Origin: Clostridia bacterium
GTDB taxonomy: Bacteria; Bacillota_A; Clostridia; RUG12999
Assembly: GCA_017558425.1 (NCBI GenBank)
Contig: JAFYVD010000009.1
Coordinates: forward strand, 1 to 26,428
Reading direction: 5' to 3'
DNA length: 26,428 nt
The notes under the pieces were generated by a model that did not search any database, was not told the DNA's origin, and worked only from the letters and a program-made list of their open reading frames with translations. Of the stretch, positions 8,621 through 17,575 are shown piece by piece; the stretch's first letter is position 1; every line of letters begins with the position of its first letter. The position numbers were made by a program, and so were the translations under genes.

Positions 8621-9609
8621 ATTTTATTACAAAAAACATACGGGCAATTTCTATTGCCCTTTTTGTTACGGTTGTTACAGTTATGTTGATTTTAACACAA
8701 TCGGTAAAACCAACCGAGAAAACTTTTTTTGCATTTGATACACTCATTGATATCAGCCTTTCGGGCAAAAATGCCGACAAGGCTTTGGAGGAAATTGAGT
8801 TCACTTTGCTTTCCCTTGAAAAGGAATACAGCAAATATACCACTTCTCCGATTAAAAAATTTAATAGTTTACCTCAGGGAGCTTCTTTGGAAATTTCTCC
8901 CGAAATGGCAAAAATGATTTCCGATTGCAATACGGTATCAAAATTCACCGACGGTGCTTTTGACATCACCACATCCGCTCTTTCCGATTTATGGGACATA
9001 AAAAATGCCACAGCTCCACCCTCCGGCGCAGATATTTCGGCGGCGCTCGAAAAAACCGGTTGGAACAAAATTTCGCTATCCGGCACCAACCTCACAAAAA
9101 CAACCGCTGAACTTGATTTCGGCGGCATTTTAAAGGGGGTTGCCGCAGACAAGGCCCGTGAGATTGCAAACAAATATGAAATTAAAAAAGGCATTATAAA
9201 TCTTGGAGGAAACGTGTGCCTCATCGGCTCTAAAGGCAAATCTCCCTGGACAGTGGGGATTGTAAACCCATTTTCCTCCGGCGAGGTTTACCTAACGGTA
9301 AATGCAGAAAATACCAACGTCATAACCTCCGGAGCCTATCAACGATACTTCGAGCACGATGGCAAAACATATCACCACATACTCTCGCCACAAACCGGGT
9401 ATCCTGTTGAAAATGATATAGCTTCGGTCACAGTGGTTTCGGATAACGGTACTCGTGCCGATGCACTTTCCACCGCAATTTTTGTTTCCGGAACAGAAAA
9501 AGGGATGGAAATTGCAAAAAACTACGGTGTGGAAGTTATTATAATAAAAAAAGACGGCAGCATCTTTGCTACCGAAGAAATTGAATATACCGCTCAAAAA
9601 ACGTCTTAA
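8617..9609 (+). CDS. apbE: FAD:protein FMN transferase (ApbE family)
   Basis: A 330-residue ApbE-family protein, which attaches FMN from FAD to Thr or Ser residues of extracytoplasmic flavoproteins such as Rnf/Nqr subunits, using Mg. A hydrophobic segment at about residues 11-27 should export or anchor it; there is no Cys, so it is not a lipoprotein. Typical blocks are LDFGGILKG, AYQRYF, ILSPQTGYP and ADALSTAIFVSG, which build the flavin and metal sites. No flavoprotein target gene is nearby. It shares ATGA with dusB and closes the operon; its stop codon lies inside the shared terminator hairpin. Confidence 0.94.
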   Translation: MNFITKNIRAISIALFVTVVTVMLILTQSVKPTEKTFFAFDTLIDISLSGKNADKALEEIEFTLLSLEKEYSKYTTSPIKKFNSLPQGASLEISPEMAKMISDCNTVSKFTDGAFDITTSALSDLWDIKNATAPPSGADISAALEKTGWNKISLSGTNLTKTTAELDFGGILKGVAADKAREIANKYEIKKGIINLGGNVCLIGSKGKSPWTVGIVNPFSSGEVYLTVNAENTNVITSGAYQRYFEHDGKTYHHILSPQTGYPVENDIASVTVVSDNGTRADALSTAIFVSGTEKGMEIAKNYGVEVIIIKKDGSIFATEEIEYTAQKTS

Positions 9610-9633
9610 TGCTGTTGCACTAAGACGTTTTTT
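9596..9633. terminator. Shared bidirectional terminator, apbE/pgsA
   Basis: A perfect 13-bp stem (9596-9608 with 9621-9633) and 12-base loop, with A and T runs on either side so that it works in both directions. The stops of apbE (9607-9609) and pgsA (9620-9622) both overlap its arms. Confidence 0.88.
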
Positions 9634-10153
9634 CACTTTTTTTAACAAGATTTTTAATTGTCAGAAGCAGGTATGAAACCAATGTAAAAAACGCCGCAAT
9701 CCCTAAAATCACAGAAATTATTTCGCTTGTTTTGGGGCTCACTTCATTAAAAAACATAAAATACACAACCATAGCAGAAAGCAGAACCGTCGCCGTTTTC
9801 CCCACCTTACTTGCAGGAATCACCACATCTTTTTTATACAGAAAAGATGCGCTGATAATCATAATCAGTTCTTTCATTATAAGCACGGTAACAATCCATT
9901 GCGGAAAAATGCCTGACAGAAAAAGACAGGTTACGGCACTTATCTGCATCAGTTTGTCTGCCAGCGGGTCAAGGAGCATACCAACCTTTGTAATGGCATC
10001 AAATCGCCTTGCAATAAAGCCATCCACAACGTCGGTTACGCACGCCGCAATAAACACTGCTCCGCCCCACATATGATTTTGGAAATATGCCCACCAGAAC
10101 AAAGGCACCATAATAAGCCTAAGCGTTGTGAGAATATTTGGTACTTTTTTCAT
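9620..10153 (-). CDS. pgsA: CDP-diacylglycerol-glycerol-3-P 3-phosphatidyltransferase
   Basis: A 177-residue membrane enzyme that makes phosphatidylglycerol phosphate from CDP-diacylglycerol and glycerol 3-phosphate, the first committed step to phosphatidylglycerol and cardiolipin. The CDP-alcohol phosphotransferase signature is complete: D-G-x2-A-R-x8-G-x3-D-x3-D, seen from VVDGFIARR to GMLLDPLADK. Hydrophobic helices flank it, and the length is normal. GGAGGATCTGGAA precedes the ATG. It follows the metallophosphoesterase gene by 23 bases and is probably cotranscribed with it. I did not find a lipid role for that neighbour. Confidence 0.95.
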   Translation of the reverse strand: MKKVPNILTTLRLIMVPLFWWAYFQNHMWGGAVFIAACVTDVVDGFIARRFDAITKVGMLLDPLADKLMQISAVTCLFLSGIFPQWIVTVLIMKELIMIISASFLYKKDVVIPASKVGKTATVLLSAMVVYFMFFNEVSPKTSEIISVILGIAAFFTLVSYLLLTIKNLVKKSEKTS

Positions 10154-10176
10154 TTCCAGATCCTCCGGATGAATGT

Positions 10177-10872
10177 TTATAAAATCCTTAAAGGTTTAAA
10201 TTCAAGATAGTCTGCTGAAACAAGACGGAACCTGATATCGCCCACCGTCACAGATACATTGTCTTTCGGGCTGACATTATGCAAATGTCCGTATATACAT
10301 TCGGTCACGCCGAACTTTTTCATAATGTCAATTATTCTGCCGTCTCCGGCTTCAAGTGCCGTAAGCGGTGGAAAATGTGTCATCACAATTTTTTTGGAAA
10401 ATCCGGCTTTTTCAGCCGCTTCCAGGGATAATTGCAATCTCTGCAGTTCCCTGTCGTAAATTTTCACATCTTCCTCAGAAGCGGAAAAAACCCAGCCACG
10501 ATTTCCGCAGATTGCATAATCATTATATATATAAAAATTGTTGTGCAAAAAATTCACACTGCCATAATTTTTTTCGTTTTTAAATTTGTTCAGCTTGCTC
10601 ACCGTTTCCCACCAATAATCGTGGTTGCCCTTGGAAATAATTTTTCTGCCCGGAACGGATTGGATAAAGTCAAAATCAGCAACCGCCTGGTCAAGATAGG
10701 TTGCCCAGGAGAAATCGCCCGGCATCAGAAGTGTGTCATCTTCCGTTAAGATTTCACGGCAGTTTTTTTCAATTTTTTCCATATATCCGTGCCACGCAAA
10801 ACCAAAAATATCCATGGGTTTGTCCGTTATTCCAAAGCTGAGGTGAAAATCACCCATCGCATAAAGCGCCAT
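10177..10872 (-). CDS. Calcineurin-like metallophosphoesterase
   Basis: A 231-residue binuclear metallophosphoesterase. The five family motifs are in order: GDFHLS (GDxH), MPGDFSW (GDxxW), KGNHDYWW (GNHD), THFPP and YGHLHN (GHxH). All metal ligands are present and there is no signal peptide, so it is a cytosolic enzyme whose phosphoester substrate is unknown. GGAGGT lies upstream of the ATG. It precedes pgsA in a two-gene unit and is divergent from the small DUF1540 gene. I could not find a convincing promoter in the 136 bases between the divergent starts. Confidence 0.92.
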   Translation of the reverse strand: MALYAMGDFHLSFGITDKPMDIFGFAWHGYMEKIEKNCREILTEDDTLLMPGDFSWATYLDQAVADFDFIQSVPGRKIISKGNHDYWWETVSKLNKFKNEKNYGSVNFLHNNFYIYNDYAICGNRGWVFSASEEDVKIYDRELQRLQLSLEAAEKAGFSKKIVMTHFPPLTALEAGDGRIIDIMKKFGVTECIYGHLHNVSPKDNVSVTVGDIRFRLVSADYLEFKPLRIL

Positions 10873-11008
10873 ACAATAACCTCCATCGCCAAATTTAAAG
10901 GCGGTGAAAAATTTTACCGTTTAACATTTTACATAATCGCCCGCCAAAACGGGCACTATAAATTTGCACCACTAAGATGCACAAATATTTTTTAGGGGGT
11001 AACCGTTT

Positions 11009-11185
11009 ATGTCACCTTGTACAGGTTGCGGCCAGGACAAGCTGGACGGCATTTATTGCAGCGTTGCAAACTGTGTTTACCACACTGCTGATAACTGCTG
11101 CACAGCTAAGCAAATTAAAGTTGATTGTCAGTCTGCCACAAAGAAGAATGAAACTAACTGTTCAACTTTCGAATTAAAAGACTAA
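11009..11185 (+). CDS. Small Cys-rich DUF1540 protein
   Basis: A 58-residue protein. Its signature matches DUF1540: IYCSVANCVYH, CTAKQIKV and, at the end, TNCSTF. Eight cysteines (4, 7, 17, 22, 30, 31, 40, 51) suggest a metal-binding or disulfide-linked knuckle; the function of the family is unknown to me. The ribosome site AGGGGG is well placed, about 9 bases before the ATG. A longer-looking frame at 10977-11177 covers the same bases but has no ribosome site and no family. The gene stands alone between a divergent metallophosphoesterase and the convergent thrC, with its own terminator. Confidence 0.9.
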   Translation: MSPCTGCGQDKLDGIYCSVANCVYHTADNCCTAKQIKVDCQSATKKNETNCSTFELKD

Positions 11186-11193
11186 TTCAGGAT

Positions 11194-11231
11194 AATTGCT
11201 GCTCCGGATAATCTCCGAAGCAGCAATTTTT
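11194..11231 (+). terminator. Terminator of the DUF1540 gene
   Basis: A 15-bp stem (11194-11208 with 11217-region to 11228, loop 11209-11213) containing one C/A mismatch, followed by a run of Ts on the + strand. It lacks a T run in the thrC direction, so it mainly serves the small gene. Confidence 0.8.
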
Positions 11232-11233
11232 CA

Positions 11234-12706
11234 CTAATTTAAAAATTCCGCAACGCGGCTATCCATATCCTCTTTGTTGCAACAAGCATTAAATCTCGGA
11301 GCTTTGGATTTAAGCTCTGCCAGAGATGCCGGAACTTCTGCTTTTGTCATTTCAGAAAGCTTATCAGAAATCACAAATTCGTCTGTTTCGCCTGTTTTGC
11401 CTGCAAGTGCTTCATATACGCTTCCGTTGAATTTAAACGGGTTAGCAGTTGATGCAATAACCGTTTTTGTTCCGTCAGCAAGCATATCGTTAACAGCACA
11501 CGCAACGGCTGTATGTGTATCAATGAGATATCCGTGTTCGTCCCAGATTTTCTTAATTTCAGCTTTTGTCTGGGCATCATCTACATAGCCTGCCTCAAAC
11601 ACATCAGAAACTGCCTTTTTAATATCTGCGGAAACTTCATATTTTCCTGTTTCCTTGAGCTGATTCATATAATCGCTCACCTGGTCGCAATCCGAAAGAT
11701 TATAAAGAAGTCTTTCGAGGTTGGAGGAAATAAGAATATCCATAGAGGGAGAAATTGTGGTTTTGAATGTTCTGTTTCTGTCGTACACACCTGTTTTGAT
11801 AAAGTCTGTAAGAACATTGTTTTCGTTTGAAGCACAGATAAGCTTTTTAATGGGAAGTCCCATAGCTTTTGCATACCATGCCGCAAGAATGTTACCAAAG
11901 TTACCTGTAGGAACACAAACATTAATTTCTTCGCCAAAGCTGATATCTCCCATTTTCACCATATCGCAGTATGCAGACACATAGTAAACAATCTGAGGAA
12001 GCAGTCTGCCCCAGTTGATGGAGTTGGCAGAAGAAAGCTGATATCCGTTTTTCGCAATTTTTTCGGCAAAATCTTTATCGCCGAAAATTTTCTTAACGCC
12101 GTTCTGAGCATCGTCAAAGTTGCCGTAAACGCTCATAACATTAACGTTTTCGCCTTTCTGGGTCACCATCTGCAGACGCTGAATATTACTTACACCATCA
12201 TTGGGGAAGAATACCATAATTTTGGTGCCTTCAACATCACAGAAACCTTCAAGAGCAGCTTTACCAGTGTCGCCCGAAGTTGCAACCAGGATAACCACCT
12301 GTTTGTCAACGCCTGTCTTTTTCATAGATTTTGTGAGCAGATGGGGCAAAATCTGAAGAGCCATATCCTTAAACGCGCAGGTAGGACCGTGCCACAGTTC
12401 AAGAATATACTGATTGTCTGTCAATTTATGAAGAGGAGCCGCATGGTCGCCACCGAATTTTTCTACGCTGTATGCCTTTTCAACACAGTCTTTTATTTCT
12501 TCAGCAGAAAAATCTGTGAGGTATTTTGCGAAAATTCTTTCCGCTCTTGCGCGGTAATCTTCATTTACCATCGCATCAAATTCACTTTTTTCAATAGCAG
12601 GAATGGAAAGAGGTACGAACAGACCACCGTCTTCCGCAATGCCCTTAACTATTGCCTGCGCAGCGGAAACACCATAATTTCCGCCTCTTGTACTTTTATA
12701 ATTCAT
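11234..12706 (-). CDS. thrC: Threonine synthase
   Basis: A 490-residue PLP enzyme converting O-phosphohomoserine to threonine and phosphate. The N-terminus MNYKSTRGG and GIAEDGGLFVP are typical of the long threonine synthase class. The PLP lysine is Lys113 in HGPTCAFKDMALQ. ATSGDTGKAA and the phosphate-binding VPTGNFGN block follow. AGGAAGG precedes the ATG. No other threonine-pathway gene (hom, thrB) is in the window. It lies downstream of a small P-loop gene, separated by a strong hairpin, so it may depend on readthrough or on a promoter not recognised in the 82-base gap. Confidence 0.97.
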   Translation of the reverse strand: MNYKSTRGGNYGVSAAQAIVKGIAEDGGLFVPLSIPAIEKSEFDAMVNEDYRARAERIFAKYLTDFSAEEIKDCVEKAYSVEKFGGDHAAPLHKLTDNQYILELWHGPTCAFKDMALQILPHLLTKSMKKTGVDKQVVILVATSGDTGKAALEGFCDVEGTKIMVFFPNDGVSNIQRLQMVTQKGENVNVMSVYGNFDDAQNGVKKIFGDKDFAEKIAKNGYQLSSANSINWGRLLPQIVYYVSAYCDMVKMGDISFGEEINVCVPTGNFGNILAAWYAKAMGLPIKKLICASNENNVLTDFIKTGVYDRNRTFKTTISPSMDILISSNLERLLYNLSDCDQVSDYMNQLKETGKYEVSADIKKAVSDVFEAGYVDDAQTKAEIKKIWDEHGYLIDTHTAVACAVNDMLADGTKTVIASTANPFKFNGSVYEALAGKTGETDEFVISDKLSEMTKAEVPASLAELKSKAPRFNACCNKEDMDSRVAEFLN

Positions 12707-12730
12707 AACTTTAACCTTCCTATTTAAGAA

Positions 12731-12755
12731 GGCTGCAACACAACGTGCTGCAGCC
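12731..12755 (-). terminator. Hairpin between the P-loop gene and thrC
   Basis: An 11-bp stem (12731-12741 with 12745-12755, one G-U pair in the RNA) and 3-base loop in the thrC leader, followed on the minus strand only by TTCTT. It could be a weak terminator, an attenuator or an mRNA-processing site. Confidence 0.5.
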
Positions 12756-12788
12756 CCGATTTCTTATGCACTACTGCAGAAGACTTCC

Positions 12789-13199
12789 TTAGATATATTT
12801 TTTCATATATTCGGGAACTTCCGCTTCATCAATGCTTGCTGTAATAATCATATCTGCATTATGTTTTTCACATACTTCTGCAATGCCTGCAAAAGCATCT
12901 TCAGCCGCATTAACGTCGCCGCCTTTAACAATTTTTGTAACACTGTCAACAAAAATTGTGGAAATGTCATAATCCTGAGAAAGGATTCCGCAAATCATAC
13001 CATAAAGAGCGTCATAGTTTGCAATTGCATATTCCTGTGTGTCCACAAGTCTTACTTTTGAATCAAGATCAAACATATGTCTGCTTGTATCATTTATAAA
13101 TACCAGATGACCTTTGTCAACCTTTACTGCTTCGTTAACTTCAGCAATAAGTTTATTGGTCTTACCTGTACCTTTTTTTCCAACTATAAACTTAATCAT
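12789..13199 (-). CDS. Small P-loop ATP-binding protein, unknown function
   Basis: A 136-residue protein I cannot name. VGKKGTGKT (residues 6-14) is a Walker A loop at the very N-terminus. STIFVDSVTK looks like a Walker B strand, and MIITAS, near residue 120, is sensor-like. The size fits a minimal RecA-like or thymidine-kinase-like nucleotide-binding fold with no extra domain. It begins after a clear AGGGGG site and its own extended -10 promoter. Its neighbours, pgi upstream and thrC downstream, do not reveal a role. Confidence 0.8.
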   Translation of the reverse strand: MIKFIVGKKGTGKTNKLIAEVNEAVKVDKGHLVFINDTSRHMFDLDSKVRLVDTQEYAIANYDALYGMICGILSQDYDISTIFVDSVTKIVKGGDVNAAEDAFAGIAEVCEKHNADMIITASIDEAEVPEYMKKYI

Positions 13200-13235
13200 T
13201 TAAATGCCCCCTTTATATTTTTTGTGGTTAATTAC

Positions 13236-13264
13236 ATTTTAACATACAATTATATAAATTGCAA
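13236..13264 (-). promoter_or_regulatory. Promoter of the P-loop gene (and possibly thrC)
   Basis: On the minus strand TTGCAA (13264-13259), 17 bases, then TAAAAT (13241-13236) with a TG one base before it. It lies 36 bases upstream of the ATG at 13199. Confidence 0.6.
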
Positions 13265-13273
13265 GAAAAATTT

Positions 13274-14620
13274 TTACATTAAATCACTAAGTTTTTCTTC
13301 AAGTGTCTTTTTATACTCGCTGTCCGAACCTGGTTTGCCCAAAAGTGCAAACATATTTTTCTTGTAATCTTCAACGCCGGGCTGGTCAAACGGGTTAACT
13401 CCAAGCATATATCCGCTGATTCCGCAAGCTTTTTCAAAGAAATAAACAAGCTGACCGAAATAATATGCATTCATTTCGGGAATGTTTATAATGATGTTGG
13501 GCACTCCGCCGTCTGTATGAGCTGCAAGAGTTCCGAGGAACGCTTTTTTGTTTACTGCATCAACCGTTGCGCCTGTGAGGAAGTTCAATCCGTCAACATT
13601 TCCTTCAGCCTCGTGGATTTCCACGTCATACTGAGGTTTGCCAACATTCAACACAGTTTCGAAAATCATTCTTCTGCCCTGCTGAATGTACTGACCCATA
13701 GAATGGAGGTCAGTTGAAAAATCTACGCCTGCAGGGAAAATACCTTTGCCGTCTTTGCCTTCGCTTTCGCCGTAAAGCTGTTTGAACCATTCGGACATGA
13801 AGTGCAGGCTGGGCTCGTAGTTAGCCATAATTTCAATAGTTTTGCCTTTTGCATAGAGGATGTTGCGTGCCGCCGCATACATATAGCAATCATTGTCCGC
13901 ACCGGGCGCTTTAAATGCTTCTCTTGCATCCTGAGCACCTTTCATCATACTGTCGGTGTCAATTCCCGCTGTCATGATGGGAAGAAGACCAACTGCTGTA
14001 AGTACACTGTATCGACCACCTACATCGTCGGGCACAACAAAGGTTTCAATTCCTTCGGCGTCCGCCATTCCTTTGAGAGCACCTCTCGCTTTGTCGGTAG
14101 TAATATAAATTCTGCTTTTCACTTCGTCAGCAGAATATTTTGTTTCCATAAGTTCTTTAAGTACACGGAATGCAATAGCAGGCTCGGTTGTTGTTCCCGA
14201 TTTGGAAATTACGTTAAGTGTAAAATCTTTATTTTTCAGGTATTCTACAAGCTCAGCAAGATAGTTGGAGCTGATGGAATTACCCGCAAAAAGAACCTGC
14301 GGCATACCTTTTTTGCCTGCATTAAGGTTGTAGAAATTGCCCGCAAGTGCTTCAATAGCCGCTCTGGCACCAAGGTAAGAACCGCCGATACCGATTACAA
14401 CCAGCACCTCGGAATTGTTGCGGATTTTTTCTGCAGCAACTTTAAGCCTTGCATATTCTTCCTTGTCGTAATTAACAGGAAGGTCAAGCCAGCCGAGAAA
14501 ATCGTTTCCCGCGCCGCTTCTTCCGTCCAGCACTTTGTGTGCCGCTTCTACAAGATAAGTACTTTTTTCAAGTTCTGCAGCTGTAACTGCTCTTTTTAAA
14601 TCAACTGTAATTCTATTCAT
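13274..14620 (-). CDS. pgi: Glucose-6-phosphate isomerase
   Basis: A 448-residue enzyme, the usual size for the short Bacillus-type isomerase, interconverting glucose 6-phosphate and fructose 6-phosphate. The N-terminal sugar-isomerase domain has [14 protein letters not shown]. The phosphate loop is [12 protein letters not shown] and the second signature begins [11 protein letters not shown]. The start is preceded by CCGGAGG, placed inside a small inverted repeat (14624-14640). It follows hemW by 29 bases on the same strand and is likely read from the lepA-hemW transcript, though an AT-rich internal promoter is possible. I saw no clear terminator after it. Confidence 0.97.
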   Translation of the reverse strand: MNRITVDLKRAVTAAELEKSTYLVEAAHKVLDGRSGAGNDFLGWLDLPVNYDKEEYARLKVAAEKIRNNSEVLVVIGIGGSYLGARAAIEALAGNFYNLNAGKKGMPQVLFAGNSISSNYLAELVEYLKNKDFTLNVISKSGTTTEPAIAFRVLKELMETKYSADEVKSRIYITTDKARGALKGMADAEGIETFVVPDDVGGRYSVLTAVGLLPIMTAGIDTDSMMKGAQDAREAFKAPGADNDCYMYAAARNILYAKGKTIEIMANYEPSLHFMSEWFKQLYGESEGKDGKGIFPAGVDFSTDLHSMGQYIQQGRRMIFETVLNVGKPQYDVEIHEAEGNVDGLNFLTGATVDAVNKKAFLGTLAAHTDGGVPNIIINIPEMNAYYFGQLVYFFEKACGISGYMLGVNPFDQPGVEDYKKNMFALLGKPGSDSEYKKTLEEKLSDLM

Positions 14621-14623
14621 ATG

Positions 14624-14640
14624 TTTTTCCTCCGGAAAAA
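14624..14640 (-). promoter_or_regulatory. Inverted repeat enclosing the pgi ribosome site
   Basis: A perfect 7-bp inverted repeat with a 3-base centre. On the minus strand the GGAGG ribosome site of pgi (14633-14629) takes up the loop and the start of the 3' arm, so folding would partly hide it. The stem is mostly A-T and weak. Confidence 0.45.
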
Positions 14641-14649
14641 ATTATTATT

Positions 14650-15711
14650 TTATATAATGTCGGACAAGATATAATTGGAGACGTCAAACCCTTTTTCGGT
14701 AAACGAAACTCTGGTTCCGTCACGTTTTATATATCCCTCCGAAATATATTTTTCAAGTGCCTCTTTGTCTGCCGCATATTTTTCATCGACGCCTTCTGCC
14801 AGCCTCATACCCATAATGAATTTCTCGGTTATTTTGTCATCCTCGGTCAGCAACATCTCATTTTCACGGATTTTTTCCGAGCCGATATATTTTTCAGGAG
14901 ACAAAATATTGTTGAACCGCTTTCCTTCAAAATAGGAATGTGCCCCTGCACCAAGCCCGATATACTCGCCGCAATGCCAGTAAATCAGATTGTGCCTGCT
15001 TTCAAAACCCGTTTTAGCGAAATTGGAAATTTCATATCTCAAAAACCCCGATTTTTCAAGCAATTTCACGGTGATTTCCTGCAATTTTCTATCGGTGTCT
15101 TCGTCAAGATTTTCCATTCCGTTTTTATGAAACGGCGTGCCCTCTTCAACTTTGAGTCCATAACAGGAAATGTGTGCAATCCCAAGATTTATTGCCGTTT
15201 CAATGTCGGAAATCCACGACTCTTCAGTCTGCCCACGATAGGAAAACATCAGGTCTGCCGAAACATTATCAAATCCGACATCAAACGCAGTTGTTATAAC
15301 TTTTTTCGCCTGCTCCGAATCGTGAATTCTACCCAGAATTTTCAGCATTTCATTGTCAAATGACTGAACCCCCACCGAAAGCCTGTTTATCCCGATTTTC
15401 CGATAAACTTTAAGTTTATTTTCGTCAACCGTACCCGGATTCACTTCTGCGGTAATCTCCGCACTTTCGGCAATTTCAAAGTTTTCAAAAATTCCTGTCA
15501 CAAGACTTTTCATCAACTCTGCCGAAAGTATGGATGGAGTTCCTCCGCCGATATAAACAGTCGAAATCTGCTGATTTTTATATGTTTTTGCTTCATCAAT
15601 CAGCCTGCCGACATAGCTTTCTGCAATGTCAAGTTTGCCTGAGTAGGAGTTAAAGTCACAATAAGGACATTTCTGAGCGCAGAAAGGGATGTGAATGTAA
15701 AGCCCTCTCAT
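14650..15711 (-). CDS. hemW: Radical SAM heme chaperone HemW
   Basis: A 353-residue radical SAM protein. The cluster motif CAQKCPYCDF (Cys11, Cys15, Cys18) has Phe where true oxygen-independent coproporphyrinogen oxidases (HemN) have a fourth Cys, which points to HemW, a heme-binding chaperone. YIGGGTPS (SAM-binding GGE-like block) and a C-terminal HemW-like domain are present. The frame stays open 41 codons further upstream, but that stretch lies inside lepA; MRGLYIHIPFC is the family's normal beginning. It starts one base after the lepA stop (TGATATG), an order common in Firmicutes. No heme-synthesis gene is in the window. Confidence 0.94.
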   Translation of the reverse strand: MRGLYIHIPFCAQKCPYCDFNSYSGKLDIAESYVGRLIDEAKTYKNQQISTVYIGGGTPSILSAELMKSLVTGIFENFEIAESAEITAEVNPGTVDENKLKVYRKIGINRLSVGVQSFDNEMLKILGRIHDSEQAKKVITTAFDVGFDNVSADLMFSYRGQTEESWISDIETAINLGIAHISCYGLKVEEGTPFHKNGMENLDEDTDRKLQEITVKLLEKSGFLRYEISNFAKTGFESRHNLIYWHCGEYIGLGAGAHSYFEGKRFNNILSPEKYIGSEKIRENEMLLTEDDKITEKFIMGMRLAEGVDEKYAADKEALEKYISEGYIKRDGTRVSFTEKGFDVSNYILSDII

Positions 15712-15712
15712 A

Positions 15713-17518
15713 TCAGTCAAGCTTGAGGACAGACATAAACGCTTCCTGCGGAATGGCAACCGTACCAACCTGACGCATACGTTTTTTGCCCTCTTTCTGT
15801 TTTTCAAGCAGCTTTTTCTTACGGGTAATGTCACCGCCGTAACATTTCGCCAGAACGTCTTTTCTCATAGCTTTAACGGTTTCTCTGGCAATAACCTTGC
15901 CGCCGATTGCCGCCTGAATAGGAATCTCGAAAAGCTGTCTCGGGATGTTTTCCTTCAGTTTTTCGGCAATCCTTCTGCCTCTGGCATAAGATTTTTCTTC
16001 GTGAACGATAAACGAAAGTGCGTCCACGATATCTCCGTTAAGCAGAATATCAAGTTTTATCAGTTTGGATTTTACATAATCCTTCATTTCATAGTCGAAG
16101 GAAGCAAATCCTTTTGTTCTCGATTTGAGTGCATCGAAAAAGTCGTAAATAATTTCGTTCAGCGGCAGTTCGTAATTTATAACAGCTCTGTCGCCGTCAA
16201 TATATTTCATATCCTTATAAATGCCGCGTCTGTCCTGACAAAGCTCCATAATGTTGCCCACAAATTCAGACGGAGTGATAATAGAGGCTTTTACAAATGG
16301 CTCTTCCATAGAATCAATAGTGCCTGCAGGAGGCATATTTGTCGGGTTATCAAGCCAGATGCTTTCTCCGTTTGTCAGGTTGATTTTATAAATAACGCTG
16401 GGTGCTGTTGTGATAAGGTCAAGATTGTATTCTCGTTCCAATCTTTCCTGGATGATTTCCATATGCAAAAGTCCGAGGAATCCGCATCTGAAACCAAATC
16501 CAAGTGCCACAGAAGTTTCCGCTTCAAATGTCAGCGAAGCATCGTTGAGCTGAAGCTTTTCAAGCGCATCACGAAGGTCGCCGTATTTGCTTCCGTCAGC
16601 CGGATAAATACCACAGAACACCATCGGAACCGCTTTTCTGTAACCTTCAAGCGGTTGGTCAGTAGGTCTTGATGCTTCTGTAACAGTATCACCCACAGCT
16701 GTATCTTTAACATTTTTGATACTTGCCGCAAGATATCCAACGTCCCCTGCAGAAAGTCCGTCTGTGGGCTGATGTCCAAACGGAGTCATAACGCCAACTT
16801 CAACAACATCAAATGTTGCGCTGTTTGCCATCATTTTTATCTTCATTCCGGGTTTTACCTTGCCCTCAAAAACTCTCATATACACGATTACACCTTTGTA
16901 ACTGTCATAATAAGAGTCGAAAATCAAGGCTTTAAGAGGTTTTGATTCATCCCCCGTCGGAGCCGGAACTTTTTTTACAATTTGTTCTAAAACATCGGGA
17001 ATATTAATTCCGTTTTTGGCAGAAATCTGCGGTGCATCCTCTGCAGGAATGCCTATTTCATCCTCAATCTGATTTATAACAAATTCAGGACGTGCCGAAG
17101 GCAGGTCAATCTTATTTATTACCGGCAGAATCTCAAGGTCGTGCTCAACAGCAAGATATGTGTTTGCTAAAGTCTGTGCCTCAATCCCCTGAGCCGCATC
17201 AACTATCAGAACAGCCCCTTCACAAGCAGCAAGGCTTCGTGACACTTCATAGTTAAAGTCCACATGTCCGGGAGTGTCAATCAGATTCAGAATATACTCT
17301 TCGCCATCCTGAGCCTTATAAGACATCTTAACTGCACGTGCCTTAATTGTGATACCACGTTCCCTTTCGAGGTCCATATTGTCCAGCAGCTGCTCTTCCA
17401 TTTCACGCTGTGCCACTGCACCTGTATGTTCAAGAAGGCGGTCTGCGAGGGTGGATTTCCCGTGGTCAATATGAGCAATTATACAAAAATTACGAATTTT
17501 ATCCTGATTATATGCCAT
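15713..17518 (-). CDS. lepA: Elongation factor 4 (LepA)
   Basis: A 601-residue ribosomal GTPase, the normal length, that acts on stalled or back-translocating ribosomes. G-motifs are [17 protein letters not shown] and NKIDLP. EF-G-like domains II, III and V follow, and the LepA-specific C-terminal domain has [10 protein letters not shown] and the basic KRMRQVG block near the end. GCAAGGAGACAGCGT precedes the ATG. It lies 57 bases after mreB with a hairpin between them, and is coupled to hemW by adjacent stop and start. Confidence 0.98.
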   Translation of the reverse strand: MAYNQDKIRNFCIIAHIDHGKSTLADRLLEHTGAVAQREMEEQLLDNMDLERERGITIKARAVKMSYKAQDGEEYILNLIDTPGHVDFNYEVSRSLAACEGAVLIVDAAQGIEAQTLANTYLAVEHDLEILPVINKIDLPSARPEFVINQIEDEIGIPAEDAPQISAKNGINIPDVLEQIVKKVPAPTGDESKPLKALIFDSYYDSYKGVIVYMRVFEGKVKPGMKIKMMANSATFDVVEVGVMTPFGHQPTDGLSAGDVGYLAASIKNVKDTAVGDTVTEASRPTDQPLEGYRKAVPMVFCGIYPADGSKYGDLRDALEKLQLNDASLTFEAETSVALGFGFRCGFLGLLHMEIIQERLEREYNLDLITTAPSVIYKINLTNGESIWLDNPTNMPPAGTIDSMEEPFVKASIITPSEFVGNIMELCQDRRGIYKDMKYIDGDRAVINYELPLNEIIYDFFDALKSRTKGFASFDYEMKDYVKSKLIKLDILLNGDIVDALSFIVHEEKSYARGRRIAEKLKENIPRQLFEIPIQAAIGGKVIARETVKAMRKDVLAKCYGGDITRKKKLLEKQKEGKKRMRQVGTVAIPQEAFMSVLKLD

Positions 17519-17546
17519 ACGCTGTCTCCTTGCAATTATTCGAAAC

Positions 17547-17568
17547 GGGCGGTTGAACCCAACCGCCC
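17547..17568 (-). terminator. Hairpin between mreB and lepA
   Basis: An 8-bp G/C-rich stem (17547-17554 with 17561-17568) and 6-base loop, followed on the minus strand by GTTTCG, a poor T tract. It is probably a leaky terminator or a processing site rather than a full stop. Confidence 0.45.
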
Positions 17569-17575
17569 TGAAAAA

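Noticed and set aside
10928..10962. A promoter for the DUF1540 gene from TTTACA and TATAAA
   Set aside because: The spacer would be 23 bases, too long for a sigma-A-type promoter, and no better pair was found.
10977..11177. A 66-codon frame over the DUF1540 region
   Set aside because: The overlapping frame at 11009-11185 has the AGGGGG site and a recognisable cysteine pattern; this one has neither.
15712..15834. An N-terminal extension of HemW by 41 residues
   Set aside because: The extension overlaps the conserved C-terminus of lepA and is basic, low-quality sequence. The ATG at 15711 gives the family's normal start.
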